Shown: positions 46,465 to 56,290, counted from the stretch's first letter. The stretch: DNA of 64,000 nt from Azospirillum tabaci (GCF_014596085.1 NZ_JACCJY010000005.1:206615-270614); one strand, 5' to 3'. The notes: generated by a model from the sequence alone, not told the origin. Numbers and translations are program-made.

Positions 46465-47577
46465 GTGACCGAGGCTTCTGAGACCCTCAAGACAACGCCG
46501 CTGCACAGCCTCCATCTGGAGCTGAAGGGCAAGATGGTGCCCTTCGCCGGCTACGACATGCCGGTGCAGTACCCGCTCGGCATCCTCAAGGAACACCAGC
46601 ACACCCGCGCCAAGGCCGGGCTGTTCGACGTGTCGCACATGGGGCAGGTGCGCCTGACCGGCGAGGACCCGGCCGCCGCGCTGGAGTCGCTGGTTCCCGG
46701 CGACATCAAGGGGCTGGCCCGCGGGCGCATGCGCTACACGCTGTTCCTGAACGAGCAGGGCGGCATCCTGGACGACCTGATGGTCACCAACGCCGGCGAC
46801 CACCTGTTCCTGGTCGTCAACGCCGCCCGCAAGGACCACGACGTCGCCCACATGCGCGAGCGGCTGAAGGGCAAGGCCGAGGTGGAGCTGCTGGACGACC
46901 TCGCTCTGATGGCCCTGCAGGGGCCGGAGGCCGCGGCGGTGCTCGGGCGCTTCATCCCCGAAGCGGCCACCATGAAATTCATGAGCTACCTGCCGGCCAC
47001 CTTCAACGGCATCCCGGTCATCATCACCCGCTCCGGCTACACGGGCGAGGACGGCTACGAGATCTCCTGCGACAAGTCCGACGCGGAGACCATCGCCCGC
47101 GCCCTGCTGGCCGAGGACGAGGTCGAGGCCATCGGGCTGGGTGCCCGCGACTCGCTGCGGCTGGAGGCCGGGCTCTGCCTCTACGGCCACGACATCGACG
47201 AGACGACGACTCCGGTCGAGGCCGGCCTGGAATGGGCGCTGTCCAAGCGCCGCCGGGAGGAGGGCGGTTTCCCCGGCTACGCCATCATCAAGGACCAGCT
47301 CGCCAACGGCGCCCCGCGCCGCCGCGTCGGCCTCCAGCCGGAAGGCCGCCAGCCGGCCCGCGAGCACACCGACGTCTGCGACGCGGACGGACACAAGATC
47401 GGCGAGGTGACCAGCGGCGGCTTCGGCCCCACCGCCTCCGCCCCGGTCGCCATGGGCTATGTGGACCGCGCGCACGCCGCCGTGGGCACGCCGGTCCAGC
47501 TCATGGTCCGCGGCAAGCCGCTGGCCGCCAAGGTCGCCGCCATGCCCTTCGTGCCGCAGCGCTACTACCGCGGCTGA
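46465..47577 (+). CDS. gcvT: glycine cleavage system aminomethyltransferase (T-protein)
   Basis: Releases ammonia from the aminomethyl-lipoyl H-protein and transfers the methylene to tetrahydrofolate. 370 aa: MVPFAGYDMPVQY, GLFDVSHMGQVRL and RSGYTGEDGYEIS are family signatures, and LEAGLCLYGHDIDETTTP the folate-site region. Start is GTG 46465, with GGAGG four bases before CCGCG; the neighbouring riboswitch lies directly upstream. Confidence 0.96.
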   Translation: MTEASETLKTTPLHSLHLELKGKMVPFAGYDMPVQYPLGILKEHQHTRAKAGLFDVSHMGQVRLTGEDPAAALESLVPGDIKGLARGRMRYTLFLNEQGGILDDLMVTNAGDHLFLVVNAARKDHDVAHMRERLKGKAEVELLDDLALMALQGPEAAAVLGRFIPEAATMKFMSYLPATFNGIPVIITRSGYTGEDGYEISCDKSDAETIARALLAEDEVEAIGLGARDSLRLEAGLCLYGHDIDETTTPVEAGLEWALSKRRREEGGFPGYAIIKDQLANGAPRRRVGLQPEGRQPAREHTDVCDADGHKIGEVTSGGFGPTASAPVAMGYVDRAHAAVGTPVQLMVRGKPLAAKVAAMPFVPQRYYRG

Positions 47578-47610
47578 GAATTAGAAAACCATTCCGAACA
47601 GGGGACAACC

Positions 47611-47985
47611 ATGACCATCAAGTACACCAAGGACCATGAGTGGGTCCGCGTCGAGGGCGATGTCGGCACCGTCGGCGTCAGCGACCACGCCCAGCACCAG
47701 CTCGGCGACGTCGTGTTCGTCGAGCTGCCGGAGGTGGGCCGCCAGCTTGCCCAGGGCAAGGAAGCCGCCGTCGTGGAGTCGGTGAAGGCCGCCAGCGACG
47801 TGTTTGCCCCGGTCTCCGGCGAGGTGATCGAGGCCAACGCCGATCTGGAGAACGACCCGTCGCTGGTCAACGCCGGGGCCGAGACCACCGGCTGGTTCTT
47901 CAAGCTGCGCCTCAGCAACCCGTCGGAGCTGGACGGGCTGATGGGCGAAGCCGCCTACAAGGCCTTCGTGGAAGGGCAGGCCTGA
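47611..47985 (+). CDS. gcvH: glycine cleavage system H-protein
   Basis: Lipoyl carrier shuttling the aminomethyl group between P and T proteins. 124 aa. The lipoylated lysine is Lys59 in [26 protein letters not shown] and [19 protein letters not shown] are standard. It starts 33 bases after gcvT and ends one base before gcvPA. Confidence 0.97.
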   Translation: MTIKYTKDHEWVRVEGDVGTVGVSDHAQHQLGDVVFVELPEVGRQLAQGKEAAVVESVKAASDVFAPVSGEVIEANADLENDPSLVNAGAETTGWFFKLRLSNPSELDGLMGEAAYKAFVEGQA

Positions 47986-47986
47986 G

Positions 47987-49327
47987 ATGCGTTACCTGCC
48001 CCTGACCGAGGCCGACCGGCGCTCCATGCTGGAGGCCATCGGCGTGCCGTCGGTGGACGAGCTGTTCCGCGACGTGCCCGAGGCGGCCCGCCTCTCCGGC
48101 CCGATCGAGGGGCTGTCCAACCATATGGGCGAGCTTGAGGTCGATCGCGCCCTGTCGGCGATGGCGGGGAAGAACCTGCCCGCCGGCAGCGTGCCGAGCT
48201 TCCTCGGCGCTGGTGCCTACCGCCACCACATCCCGGCGACGGTGGACCATCTGGTGCAGCGCGGCGAGTTCCTGACCGCCTACACCCCGTACCAGCCGGA
48301 GGTGAGCCAGGGCACGCTGCAGGTCCTGTTCGAATTCCAGACCCAGGTCTCGCTGCTGACCGGCATGGACGTCGCCAACGCCTCCATGTACGACGGCGCC
48401 ACCGCCTGCGCGGAAGCCGTGATGATGGCCAACCGCGTCACGCGGCGGAAGAAGGCCGTGCTGTCCGGCGGCCTGCACCCGCATTACCGCGACACCACGA
48501 CGACCGACGCCCGCTTCATCGGCTTCGAGACGGTGGTGATGCCGCCGGCCCCGACGGGCGGCGAGGATCTGCTGGCCGAGGTCGACGGCGACACCTCCTG
48601 CGTCGTCGTGCAGAACCCCGACGTGTTCGGCCATGTCCGCGACTACACGGAACTGGGCAAGGCCTGCCAAGCCAAGGGCGCTCTGCTGATCGTCGTGGTG
48701 ACGGAGGCCGTGTCGCTCGGCCTGCTGACCCCGCCGGGCGAGATGGGCGCCGACATCGTGGCGGCGGAAGGCCAGTCGCTGGGCAACGCGCTGAACTTCG
48801 GCGGCCCCTATGTCGGGCTGTTCGCGGTGAAAGAGAAGCTGGTCCGCCAGATGCCGGGTCGCCTCTGCGGCCAGACGGTGGACGCCGACGGGCGGCGCGG
48901 CTTCGTGCTGACGCTCTCCACCCGCGAGCAGCACATCCGCCGCGAGAAGGCGACCTCGAACATCTGCACCAACTCCGGCCTGTGCGCGCTGGCCTTCTCC
49001 ATCCACCTCAGCCTGCTGGGGGAGGAGGGCTTCACCCGGCTCGCCGAGATCAACCACGCCAAGGCCGTGCAACTGGCCGACAAGCTGGCGGCGGTGAAGG
49101 GTGTGGAGATCGTCAACGGCAGCTTCTTCAACGAATTCACGGTGAAGCTGCCGAAGCCCGCGGCGGATGTGGTCGAAGCGCTGGCGCGGCGCGGCGTCCT
49201 GGGCGGCGTTCCGGCCTCCCGCCTGTTCGGCGGCGGGCTCGACGATCTGCTGATCGTCGCCGCCACCGAGACCAACACCGAGTCCGACATGGACGCTTTC
49301 GCCACCGCCCTCGCCGAGGTTCTGTGA
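47987..49327 (+). CDS. gcvPA: glycine dehydrogenase (decarboxylating) subunit 1
   Basis: N-terminal half of the two-subunit P-protein, which decarboxylates glycine. 446 aa. [20 protein letters not shown] at the start, [38 protein letters not shown] and [11 protein letters not shown] match subunit 1, which has lost the PLP lysine carried by subunit 2. One base after gcvH, and overlapping gcvPB by one base. Confidence 0.96.
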   Translation: MRYLPLTEADRRSMLEAIGVPSVDELFRDVPEAARLSGPIEGLSNHMGELEVDRALSAMAGKNLPAGSVPSFLGAGAYRHHIPATVDHLVQRGEFLTAYTPYQPEVSQGTLQVLFEFQTQVSLLTGMDVANASMYDGATACAEAVMMANRVTRRKKAVLSGGLHPHYRDTTTTDARFIGFETVVMPPAPTGGEDLLAEVDGDTSCVVVQNPDVFGHVRDYTELGKACQAKGALLIVVVTEAVSLGLLTPPGEMGADIVAAEGQSLGNALNFGGPYVGLFAVKEKLVRQMPGRLCGQTVDADGRRGFVLTLSTREQHIRREKATSNICTNSGLCALAFSIHLSLLGEEGFTRLAEINHAKAVQLADKLAAVKGVEIVNGSFFNEFTVKLPKPAADVVEALARRGVLGGVPASRLFGGGLDDLLIVAATETNTESDMDAFATALAEVL

Positions 49328-50892
49328 TGAGCATGAACAACCAGGGTCGCCCGACCGGAATCCAGAGCGCGGACAGCGCCGTCCCGGAGACCGTCACCGG
49401 CAACCGCGGCTTGCAGATCGAGGAGCCGCTGATCTTCGAACAGGACAGCGCCGGGCGTTGCGGCGTCGACCTGCCGGAGGTTCCGGCGGTGGCGTCGCGC
49501 CTGGGGGCGGTGAAGCCGCGCGGCCGGATCGGCCTGCCGGGCCTCGCCGAGCCGCAGGTGGTCCGCCACTACACCCGCCTGTCGCAGAAGAACTACGCCA
49601 TCGACAGCGGCCTGTACCCGCTCGGCTCCTGCACAATGAAGCACAACCCGCGTCTGAACGAGAAGATGGCGCGGCTGCCGGGCTTCGCCGACGTGCACCC
49701 GCTCCAGCCCGAAAGCACGGTGCAGGGTGCGCTGGAACTCATGTCGGAGTTGGGCCGCTGGCTCGCCACGCTGACCGGCATGGCGGCGGTGACGCTGGCC
49801 CCGGCGGCGGGCGCGCATGGCGAGATGTGCGGCATCATGGCGATCCGCTCCGCCCATGACGCCAAGGGCGATAAGGGCCGCACCAAGATCCTCGTCCCGG
49901 AAAGCGCCCACGGCACCAACCCGGCGACCGCCGCCGCCTGCGGCTACGCGGTGGAGGCGATCCCGGCGACCGAGGACGGGCGCGTCGATCTGGAGGCGCT
50001 GAAGGCCAAGCTCGGCCCCGACGTGGCCGGCCTGATGCTGACCAACCCGAACACCTGCGGCCTGTTCGAGCGCGACATCATCACCATCGCCGAGGCGGTG
50101 CACGCGGCGGGCGCCTATTTCTACTGCGACGGCGCCAACTTCAACGCCATCGTCGGGCGGGTGCGCCCGGCGGACCTCGGCATCGACGTGATGCACATCA
50201 ACCTGCACAAGACCTTCTCCACCCCGCACGGCGGCGGCGGTCCGGGCTCCGGCCCGGTGGTCTTCGCGGAGTCGCTGGCCCCCTACGTCCCGGTGCCCTA
50301 CGTAGTGCAGGACAAGGACGGTGCCTTCCGTCTGGTGGAGCAGGCCGGCGACGGCCCGGCTTTCGGGCGGATGAAGGCGTTCCACGGCCAGATGGGCATG
50401 TTCGTCCGCGCGCTCGCCTACATGATGAGCCACGGCGCCGACGGGCTGCGGCAGGTGGCGAACGACGCGGTGCTGAACGCGAACTACCTGCTGGCCCGCC
50501 TGCAGGACGTGATGACGCCCTCCTTCGAAGGGCCGTGCATGCACGAATGCCTGTTCGACGACCGCTTCCTGAAGGGCACGGGGGTGACCACGCTCGACAT
50601 CGCCAAGGCGCTGATCGACGAGGGCTTCCACCCGATGACCATGTACTTCCCGCTGGTCGTGCACGGCGCCCTGCTGATCGAGCCAACCGAGACCGAGTCG
50701 AAGGCCAGCCTGGACCAGTTCGTCACCGCCCTGCGCGCCCTGGCGGAGCGGGCCAAGTCCGGCGACGTGGCATACTTCCAGGGTGCTCCGCGTCTGACCC
50801 CGCGCCGCCGCCTGGACGAGACCGCCGCGGCGCGCAAGCCGGTGCTGCGCTGGAGCCCGGTGGTGGAACAAGAGAAGGTCGCGGCGGAGTAA
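49327..50892 (+). CDS. gcvPB: glycine dehydrogenase (decarboxylating) subunit 2
   Basis: PLP-bearing half of P-protein. 521 aa. The cofactor lysine is in INLHKTFSTPHGGGGPGSGP; LGSCTMKHNPRLNEKMARLP, SAHGTNPATAA and DGANFNAIVG are subunit 2 signatures. Start ATG 49327 uses the last base of the gcvPA stop (TGATG). Together the four genes complete the cleavage system apart from the L-protein (lipoamide dehydrogenase), which must be encoded elsewhere. Confidence 0.96.
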   Translation: MSMNNQGRPTGIQSADSAVPETVTGNRGLQIEEPLIFEQDSAGRCGVDLPEVPAVASRLGAVKPRGRIGLPGLAEPQVVRHYTRLSQKNYAIDSGLYPLGSCTMKHNPRLNEKMARLPGFADVHPLQPESTVQGALELMSELGRWLATLTGMAAVTLAPAAGAHGEMCGIMAIRSAHDAKGDKGRTKILVPESAHGTNPATAAACGYAVEAIPATEDGRVDLEALKAKLGPDVAGLMLTNPNTCGLFERDIITIAEAVHAAGAYFYCDGANFNAIVGRVRPADLGIDVMHINLHKTFSTPHGGGGPGSGPVVFAESLAPYVPVPYVVQDKDGAFRLVEQAGDGPAFGRMKAFHGQMGMFVRALAYMMSHGADGLRQVANDAVLNANYLLARLQDVMTPSFEGPCMHECLFDDRFLKGTGVTTLDIAKALIDEGFHPMTMYFPLVVHGALLIEPTETESKASLDQFVTALRALAERAKSGDVAYFQGAPRLTPRRRLDETAAARKPVLRWSPVVEQEKVAAE

Positions 50893-50907
50893 GGTTTGCC
50901 CCTATTT

Positions 50908-51032
50908 CCCTCTCCCCTCTGGGGAGAGGGTCAGGGTGGGGTGCCCGAAGGGCGGAAACGCAACCTCATTGCAGGGCTTTTCCGGCCTGCGGCCGCCCCC
51001 TCATCCCAACCTTCTCCCCAGAGGGGAGACGG
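50908..51032. repeat. intergenic long inverted repeat, copy 4
   Basis: Left arm CCCTCTCCCCTCTGGGGAG and right arm CTTCTCCCCAGAGGGGAGAC are inverted around a centre with GTGCCCGAAGGGCGG and CCCCCTCATCCCAACC. It lies between the convergent gcvPB and the stator-like operon. Confidence 0.75.
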
Positions 51033-51042
51033 AATTGGGTTC

Positions 51043-52362
51043 CTACCGCTGATCCAGCTTCACCTCGATCCGCCGATTCCGCGCCAGCGCCTCGTCGCTG
51101 GTGCCGGGGTCGAGCGGCTGGTATTCGCCGAAACCGGCGGCGGCCAGCCGGTCCGCTGGAATCCCCTGGTCGATCAAGTACTTCACCACCGAGATCGCGC
51201 GCGCCGCCGACAGCTCCCAGTTCGAGGCGAACTGGATGCGCACAGGGCGCGCGTCGGTGTGGCCGTCCACGCGCAGCACCCAGTTGATGTCCGGCGGGAT
51301 GGTTCGGCCAATCTCGATCAGTGTGCGCGCCAGCTCCGCCAGCCGTTGCTTGCCGGCCTCCTCCAGAGTCGCCGAGCCGGAGGGGAACAGAAGCTCCGAC
51401 TGGAAGACGAAACGGTCGCCGACGATGCGCACGTCGGGCCGGTTGCCCAGCGTCTCGCGCACCCGCCCGAAGAATTCCGAGCGGTAGCGGGCGAGGTCCT
51501 GCACCTTGGCGGCCAGCGCCTGATTGAGCCGCGAGCCGAGTTCGGCGATCTGGACCTGCTGCTCCTCCGCCTTCTTTTCCGAGATCTCCAGCACGGAGCC
51601 GATGCGGGCGAGCTGCTCGCGCAGGGCGGCCATCTGCCGGTTCAGCAGGTCGACCTGCTCGTTCGCCTTGCCGGTCGCGCCCTGTTCCGCGGTCAGAGAG
51701 GCCGTCAGTTCGGTGATGCGGATGTCGCGCTTCTCGATGTCCTTCTGCGCGAGCATCGTCTTCTCGTCGGCGCTGGCGAGCCGCGTTTCCAGCGCCTTTG
51801 AGCGGTCGCGCTCCCCGCCCAGCTCGGCCAGCAGGGCTTGGCGCTGCTCCTCGGTCAGGCGTTGCTGCGCGGCGGCGGCGGCCAGCTCGCCCTCCAGCTT
51901 GGTCCGGGCCTCACGCAGCGCCTTCAGGTCGGCTTGGAGGCTGGCGGCCTCGGCCAGCTTCAGCTCGATGGTTTCCTTGTCGGCGCGGATCGTGCGCTGC
52001 AACTCCTCCGCCGCGCGGGTGGCGTGGTCGAGGTCGCCCTGGAGCGTGGCGATGCGGCTGGTCATGGTGTCCCGCGCCGCGACGGAGCCTTGAAGCTCTG
52101 CCGAGAGCTGGGCGACGTTGATGCGCAGGTCGGCGTTGGCGTCCCGTTCCAGCGCCAGCAGGTCGTTCAGCTCCGCCACCTTGCGGTTCAGGCTGCCGAG
52201 CTGCTCGTCGCGCCCGGTCAGGGCGGTCGCCATGTAGAACTGGGCGACGACGAAGATCATCAGCAGGAAGATGACCACCATGACGAGGGACGACAGCGCG
52301 TCCACCCATCCGGGCCATGCGCTGGCCTCGCGGTGGCCGTTGCGGCGGCTGATGCTGGGCAT
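51043..52362 (-). CDS. MotB/OmpA-like peptidoglycan-binding protein with long coiled coil
   Basis: A 439-aa protein. One N-terminal membrane helix (WVDALSSLVMVVIFLLMIFV) carries Asp21 at the position of the proton-binding Asp of MotB and TolR. Residues ~45-300 are a heptad-rich coiled coil, and the last ~130 are an OmpA/MotB peptidoglycan-binding domain (RVDGHTDARPV, NWELSAARAISVVKYL, EALARNRRIEVKL). The layout is a stator-type subunit that reaches the cell wall. The MotA-like gene lies 52 bases upstream in the same direction. No flagellar gene is near, so it is not assumed to be the flagellar motor. Confidence 0.88.
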   Translation of the reverse strand: MPSISRRNGHREASAWPGWVDALSSLVMVVIFLLMIFVVAQFYMATALTGRDEQLGSLNRKVAELNDLLALERDANADLRINVAQLSAELQGSVAARDTMTSRIATLQGDLDHATRAAEELQRTIRADKETIELKLAEAASLQADLKALREARTKLEGELAAAAAQQRLTEEQRQALLAELGGERDRSKALETRLASADEKTMLAQKDIEKRDIRITELTASLTAEQGATGKANEQVDLLNRQMAALREQLARIGSVLEISEKKAEEQQVQIAELGSRLNQALAAKVQDLARYRSEFFGRVRETLGNRPDVRIVGDRFVFQSELLFPSGSATLEEAGKQRLAELARTLIEIGRTIPPDINWVLRVDGHTDARPVRIQFASNWELSAARAISVVKYLIDQGIPADRLAAAGFGEYQPLDPGTSDEALARNRRIEVKLDQR

Positions 52363-52414
52363 GGCGGGGTGTCCCTCCGGACGGACAGGGGGGTAGGCGT
52401 CAGCGCTGTTCCGA

Positions 52415-53554
52415 TCAGCGCTGTTCCGATTCTTCGGCCAGGGCGGCGATGGTGCGGGCCAGCAGCTTGATCTCGCTGCGGATCTCCTGCACCGCCTGGA
52501 CCCGACCCGTGGAAGACTCCTCGACCATGCGGGCGAGGTAGATGTCCATGTTGCGCAGATGCTGGCGCGAGGCGTCGTCGAAGCCGCCGATCGCCGCGTC
52601 GGACAGCCGGTCGAGCAACCCCTTCATCTCCAGCTGGCTCTCGCCAAGCCGCAGGAGGAGCTGCTGTTCGGCGCGCATCTGGTCGGTCAGCGTGCTCAGC
52701 CGTTCGGTCAGCGCCATCAGGTTGGCGTTGGCCGAGCGGCGGCCTTCCTCGGCGGTGGCGACGGTGCGCTGGAGCGAATCGAGGTTTTCCGCCGTCTGTT
52801 CCAGAAGCGCCGTCAGATAGGCCGGCATCGACTGGTCACCGGTTTCAAGGCCGCCGCCGGCCCCGCTCGACAGGCGGGTGGCGCCGGACAGCCAGTCTTC
52901 CACGTCCTGGAAGAAGCGGTTGTGCGCCTGGCTGGCCTGAAGCTCCAGGAAGCCCAGCACCAGCGAGCCCGCCAGACCGAACAGCGAGGAGCTGAAGGCC
53001 GTGCCCATGCCGGTCAGCGGCGCCTCGAGCCCGTGCTGGAGGTTGCTGAACATCGCCCCGACGTCGCCGCCCTGCACCGACAGACCGCCGATGACCGAGC
53101 CGACCGACTGCACCGTGTGCAGCAGGCCCCAGAAGGTGCCGAGCAGGCCGAGGAAGATCAGCAGCCCGATCAGGTAGCGCGACAGCTCCCGCGACTCGTC
53201 CAGCCGCGAGGCGATGCCGTCGAGCAGCGAGCGCATCGACAGCGCCGACAGGGTCAGCCGCCCGCGCCGTTCCCGCAGCATGCGCGCCATCGGGGCGAGC
53301 AGCACCGGCTCCGGCGCGGCGACGGCGGGGTTGCCGGATTGGAAATGCTCCAGCCACGCCACCTCGGGCCGCAGCATCAGCACCTGGCGAAAGATGAACA
53401 GGATGCCGGCGAGCAGCGTGCCCAGGATCAGCCCGTTCAGCGCCGGGTTGTTCATGAAGGCGGCGCGCAGGGCCGGGAACAGCAAGGCCGTTACGCTTCC
53501 CACGACCACCAGGAAGAGGATCATCCGTGTCAGGAAGCGCTCCGGGCGCGTCAT
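52415..53554 (-). CDS. MotA/TolQ/ExbB-like proton channel protein with C-terminal coiled coil
   Basis: A 379-aa inner-membrane protein with four helices: two near the N-terminus (MILFLVVVGSVTALLFPAL; LILGTLLAGILFIFRQVLM) and two around residues 155-240 (YLIGLLIFLGLLGTFWGLLH; GTAFSSSLFGLAGSLVLGFL), which match the channel helices of MotA/TolQ, including the GLLGTFWGL motif. The final ~110 residues are a cytoplasmic coiled coil. Start ATG 53554 gives MTRPERFLTRMI and has GGAG upstream; ATG 53602 in frame is an equally possible start. Pairs with the MotB-like gene after it. Confidence 0.87.
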   Translation of the reverse strand: MTRPERFLTRMILFLVVVGSVTALLFPALRAAFMNNPALNGLILGTLLAGILFIFRQVLMLRPEVAWLEHFQSGNPAVAAPEPVLLAPMARMLRERRGRLTLSALSMRSLLDGIASRLDESRELSRYLIGLLIFLGLLGTFWGLLHTVQSVGSVIGGLSVQGGDVGAMFSNLQHGLEAPLTGMGTAFSSSLFGLAGSLVLGFLELQASQAHNRFFQDVEDWLSGATRLSSGAGGGLETGDQSMPAYLTALLEQTAENLDSLQRTVATAEEGRRSANANLMALTERLSTLTDQMRAEQQLLLRLGESQLEMKGLLDRLSDAAIGGFDDASRQHLRNMDIYLARMVEESSTGRVQAVQEIRSEIKLLARTIAALAEESEQR

Positions 53555-53654
53555 CGGGGAGGGCTCCTCAAGAGGGTGGGACGACGGGGCGATGGCGGCC
53601 ATGGGCACTCTCGTCCAGGAAAAGGGGCAGGCGGTACGGGTTACAGAGGACGGC

Positions 53655-54440
53655 TCACTGGTTCAGGAACTCCACGTCCAGCCGGTCCGGCGCACCGCCA
53701 GCCGCCTCCATGCCCAGGGCGCGGATGTCGACGCGCGTGCTGGCGATGCCGGCGGTGCCAAGGCGTTCGCGCACGGCCAGCGCGCGGGCCAACGACAGCT
53801 GCCGCGCCTCGCGCGCCGTCTCCGGCGTCCCGCTGGCGTAGGAGCGGATCTGCAGGCGAAGCTGCGGGTTGGCGTTCATGCGCTCGGCGATGGTGTCCAG
53901 ACGCGCCTGGGCCGGTTCGGGCAAAGCGGTGGCGGTGCCGTCGAACAGGACCGTCAGGGGTTCCATCCGGGGCAGGGCGGGCGCTGAGGGAGCTTTCGGA
54001 GTCGGCGGCGGCAGGGCGGCGGTCTGCGTCCGGTCGGGCGGCGGCGATGCCGCCGGCCGGTTGGCCGCCGGGATCGGCGGCGCGCTTTCCGGCATGGCCG
54101 GCGGGGGCGGGCTGGCGCCGACGGAAAGCTCCGGCAGATCCGGCGCCGTCATCAGGGTCGGAGCCTTGAAGACGGGCGGGGCCGGCGGGGCCGGCGGCGG
54201 GAAGATGTCGGGTCGCGGCGGGATCGGCAGCGGCTGCGCGTTTTCCAGCGACAGCCCGCCCGCATTGGCATTTGCGGTGTTGGCCGGGGCTGGACCCGGG
54301 GCGGCGGCGCTGGTCTGGGGCGGCGCGGTGCCGGGCGAGGAGCAGGCGGTCACGGCCAGGGACAGCGCCACGGCCACGGCCGCGGGGAGGACGCGCAGGG
54401 GGGCCGACCGCCCGGCGGGGGCGTTCGGAGAACGGCTCAT
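53655..54440 (-). CDS. OmpA-family lipoprotein
   Basis: A 261-aa envelope protein. A signal peptide ends at the lipobox AVTAC (~residue 30), a proline/alanine-rich linker of about 120 residues follows (PPRPDIFPPPAPPAPPVF), and the C-terminal ~100 residues form an OmpA domain (RLDTIAERMNANPQLRLQIR, ASGTPETAREARQLSLARAL, TRVDIRALG). Start ATG 54440 is preceded by GGAGG at very short spacing; ATG 54458 is the alternative. First gene of the three-gene stator-like set. Confidence 0.82.
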   Translation of the reverse strand: MSRSPNAPAGRSAPLRVLPAAVAVALSLAVTACSSPGTAPPQTSAAAPGPAPANTANANAGGLSLENAQPLPIPPRPDIFPPPAPPAPPVFKAPTLMTAPDLPELSVGASPPPPAMPESAPPIPAANRPAASPPPDRTQTAALPPPTPKAPSAPALPRMEPLTVLFDGTATALPEPAQARLDTIAERMNANPQLRLQIRSYASGTPETAREARQLSLARALAVRERLGTAGIASTRVDIRALGMEAAGGAPDRLDVEFLNQ

Positions 54441-54619
54441 GCCTCCGACAATCCTCATGGTGACCAGCGCATTGTTCCCAGTTGCACGGAAAAGCGTTGG
54501 TACCATAGCCCTTCGATCGGCGTAGGGACAACGCCCTTTGGGCCGCGCGGCGTGTTTCCCCACCAAAGCGCGGCCCTTGCTACCCCAACGTCATGAAGGG
54601 CTTATGGCTCGGCCGGAGG

Positions 54620-55465
54620 TCAGCCCTGACCGGCGTCCGCCGCCCCGGCGGGAGCGGAGCGCACCTTGCGTTCCGCCGCACCGCGCAGGATCTTGGCGAT
54701 CGGCAGATGGAAGTGGGCGTTGGCCGCCAGGATCGTGCCGCCGAACACCGGGTTGCGCCCGCCGCCGATCTCACCGACGAAGCCGCCGGCCTCGGTCACC
54801 AGAAGCTGGCCGGCCGCGGCGTCCCAGGGGGCGAGCCCGCGCTCCCAATAGCCGTCGTAGCGGCCCGCCGCGACGTAAGCGAGGTCGAGCGAGGCGGCGC
54901 CGAAGCGGCGAATGCCCGCGACCTCCTTCATGATGGCCTCGGCCTCAACCAGGAAGCCGGCATGGTCGCCGCGGCCCTTGAAGGGGATGCCAGTGGCGAT
55001 CACCGCGTCGGCGAGGTTGCGGCGCTCCGACACGCGCAGGCGCTGGTGGTTGAGGAAGGCGCCCTGGCCCTTCTCGGCCCAGAACATCTGGTCGTGCACC
55101 GGCTCGTACACGACGCCGGCGACGATCTCGCCGTTCTTCTCCGCGGCGATGGAGATCGCCCAGTGCGGGATGCCGTGCAGGAAGTTGGTGGTGCCGTCCA
55201 GCGGATCGACGATCCAGCGGGCGGTCGGGTCGCTGCCCTTGCTGGCGCCCGTCTCCTCCATGAGGAAGCCGAAATCCGGGCGGGCCTTCTGCAGCTCTTC
55301 GCGCAGCAGCTTTTCCGCCTTCATGTCGGCGGCGGACACGAAGTCCGCCGGGCCCTTGCGCGAGACCTGGAGGTGCTCGACCTCGCCGAAGTCGCGGACA
55401 AGGCCGCGGGCCGCCTTTTCGGCGGCGCGGACCATCACGTTGATAAGGGCGGAGCGGGTGGCCAT
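54620..55465 (-). CDS. suhB: inositol-1-monophosphatase family protein
   Basis: Mg-dependent phosphatase of the SuhB/inositol monophosphatase family. 281 aa. DPLDGTTNFLHGIPHWAIS is the metal-binding motif 1 and ERGLAPWDAAAGQLLVTEAG motif 2; MEETGAS supplies an upstream Glu. Some SuhB proteins also join ribosomal RNA antitermination complexes. Start ATG 55465. It lies upstream of the stator-like genes and after efp in the same direction, each with separate spacing. Confidence 0.93.
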   Translation of the reverse strand: MATRSALINVMVRAAEKAARGLVRDFGEVEHLQVSRKGPADFVSAADMKAEKLLREELQKARPDFGFLMEETGASKGSDPTARWIVDPLDGTTNFLHGIPHWAISIAAEKNGEIVAGVVYEPVHDQMFWAEKGQGAFLNHQRLRVSERRNLADAVIATGIPFKGRGDHAGFLVEAEAIMKEVAGIRRFGAASLDLAYVAAGRYDGYWERGLAPWDAAAGQLLVTEAGGFVGEIGGGRNPVFGGTILAANAHFHLPIAKILRGAAERKVRSAPAGAADAGQG

Positions 55466-55493
55466 GGGCGTGCTTTATCTCGTGCGGAACCGG

Positions 55494-55534
55494 AAAAAGA
55501 ATACACCGGCCCCCGCCTTAAGCGAGAGCCGGTG
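55494..55534 (-). terminator. efp terminator
   Basis: On the reverse strand a stem with arms CACCGGC and GCCGGTG, extended by CTCGC/GCGGG, closes on TTAA and is followed by TATTCTTTTT. A good intrinsic terminator 23 bases after the efp stop. Confidence 0.7.
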
Positions 55535-55556
55535 CGCAGAAAATCAGCCAGGACGG

Positions 55557-56123
55557 TCAGTCCTTGGCGCGCTCGACATACTCGCCGGTCTGGGTGTCGA
55601 CGACGACGCGGGTGCCCGACTCGATGTGCGGCGGCACCAGGATCGACACGCCGTTCTCCAGCTTCGCCGGCTTGTAGGAGGAGGAGGCCGTCTGGCCCTT
55701 CACCACCGGATCGGCCTCGGTGATCTGCAGGGTGACCTTGCCGGGGATCTCGACGCCGAGCGGCGCGCCTTCGAAGGACTGCACGGTGACTTCCATGCCG
55801 TCCTGCAGGAACACCTTCTGGTCGCCGATGATCTCGCCGGGGATCGAGGTCTGCTCGTAGCTTTCCTTGTCCATGAAGGTGTAGCTGTCGCCTTCGGCGA
55901 ACAGGAAGGTCATCTCGTGCTCGTCCAGGCGGGCGCGCTCGACCGTCTCCTGGGTGCGGAAGCGCTCGATCGACTTGTTGCCGGTGCGCACATCCTTCAT
56001 TTCAAGCTGGATGAAGGCGCCGCCCTTGCCGGGCTGGACGATGGCGGTCTTCGTGATGACCCAGAGCTTCCCGTTATGCTCCAGCACATGGCCGGGACGC
56101 ATCGTGTTGGCGTTGACCTTCAT
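55557..56123 (-). CDS. efp: elongation factor P
   Basis: Rescues ribosomes stalled at polyproline stretches. 188 aa. MKVNANTMRPGHVLEHNGKL opens the KOW-like domain; Lys33 in VQPGKGGAF is the residue beta-lysylated by EpmA, in the usual loop. The PxxxIxGxxVxLQ-like region and the C-terminal VPPHIESGTRVVVDTQTGEY are standard. The gene is divergent from epmA with 167 bases between starts. Confidence 0.97.
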   Translation of the reverse strand: MKVNANTMRPGHVLEHNGKLWVITKTAIVQPGKGGAFIQLEMKDVRTGNKSIERFRTQETVERARLDEHEMTFLFAEGDSYTFMDKESYEQTSIPGEIIGDQKVFLQDGMEVTVQSFEGAPLGVEIPGKVTLQITEADPVVKGQTASSSYKPAKLENGVSILVPPHIESGTRVVVDTQTGEYVERAKD

Positions 56124-56290
56124 GACATACTCGTGATTTCCAGGAGACAGGCGGCGCGGAACCTAGCAGCTTGCCGGGCCGGTGGCAACGCCGGGCGGGG
56201 CTCAATCGGCGTTCTGCGCCTTCTTTGTCCGTTTTCGCCCCCGTTCCCACTCTGCTAAGCAGCGTCATCGCTCCGTCAGTGAAGGCCATC

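Noticed and set aside
51043..54440. A Zorya-type phage defence system based on the MotA/MotB-like pair
   Set aside because: ZorA and ZorB resemble these in plan, but there is no helicase or nuclease gene (ZorC, ZorD or ZorE) nearby; flanks are suhB, efp and gcv. The pair looks like core envelope machinery.
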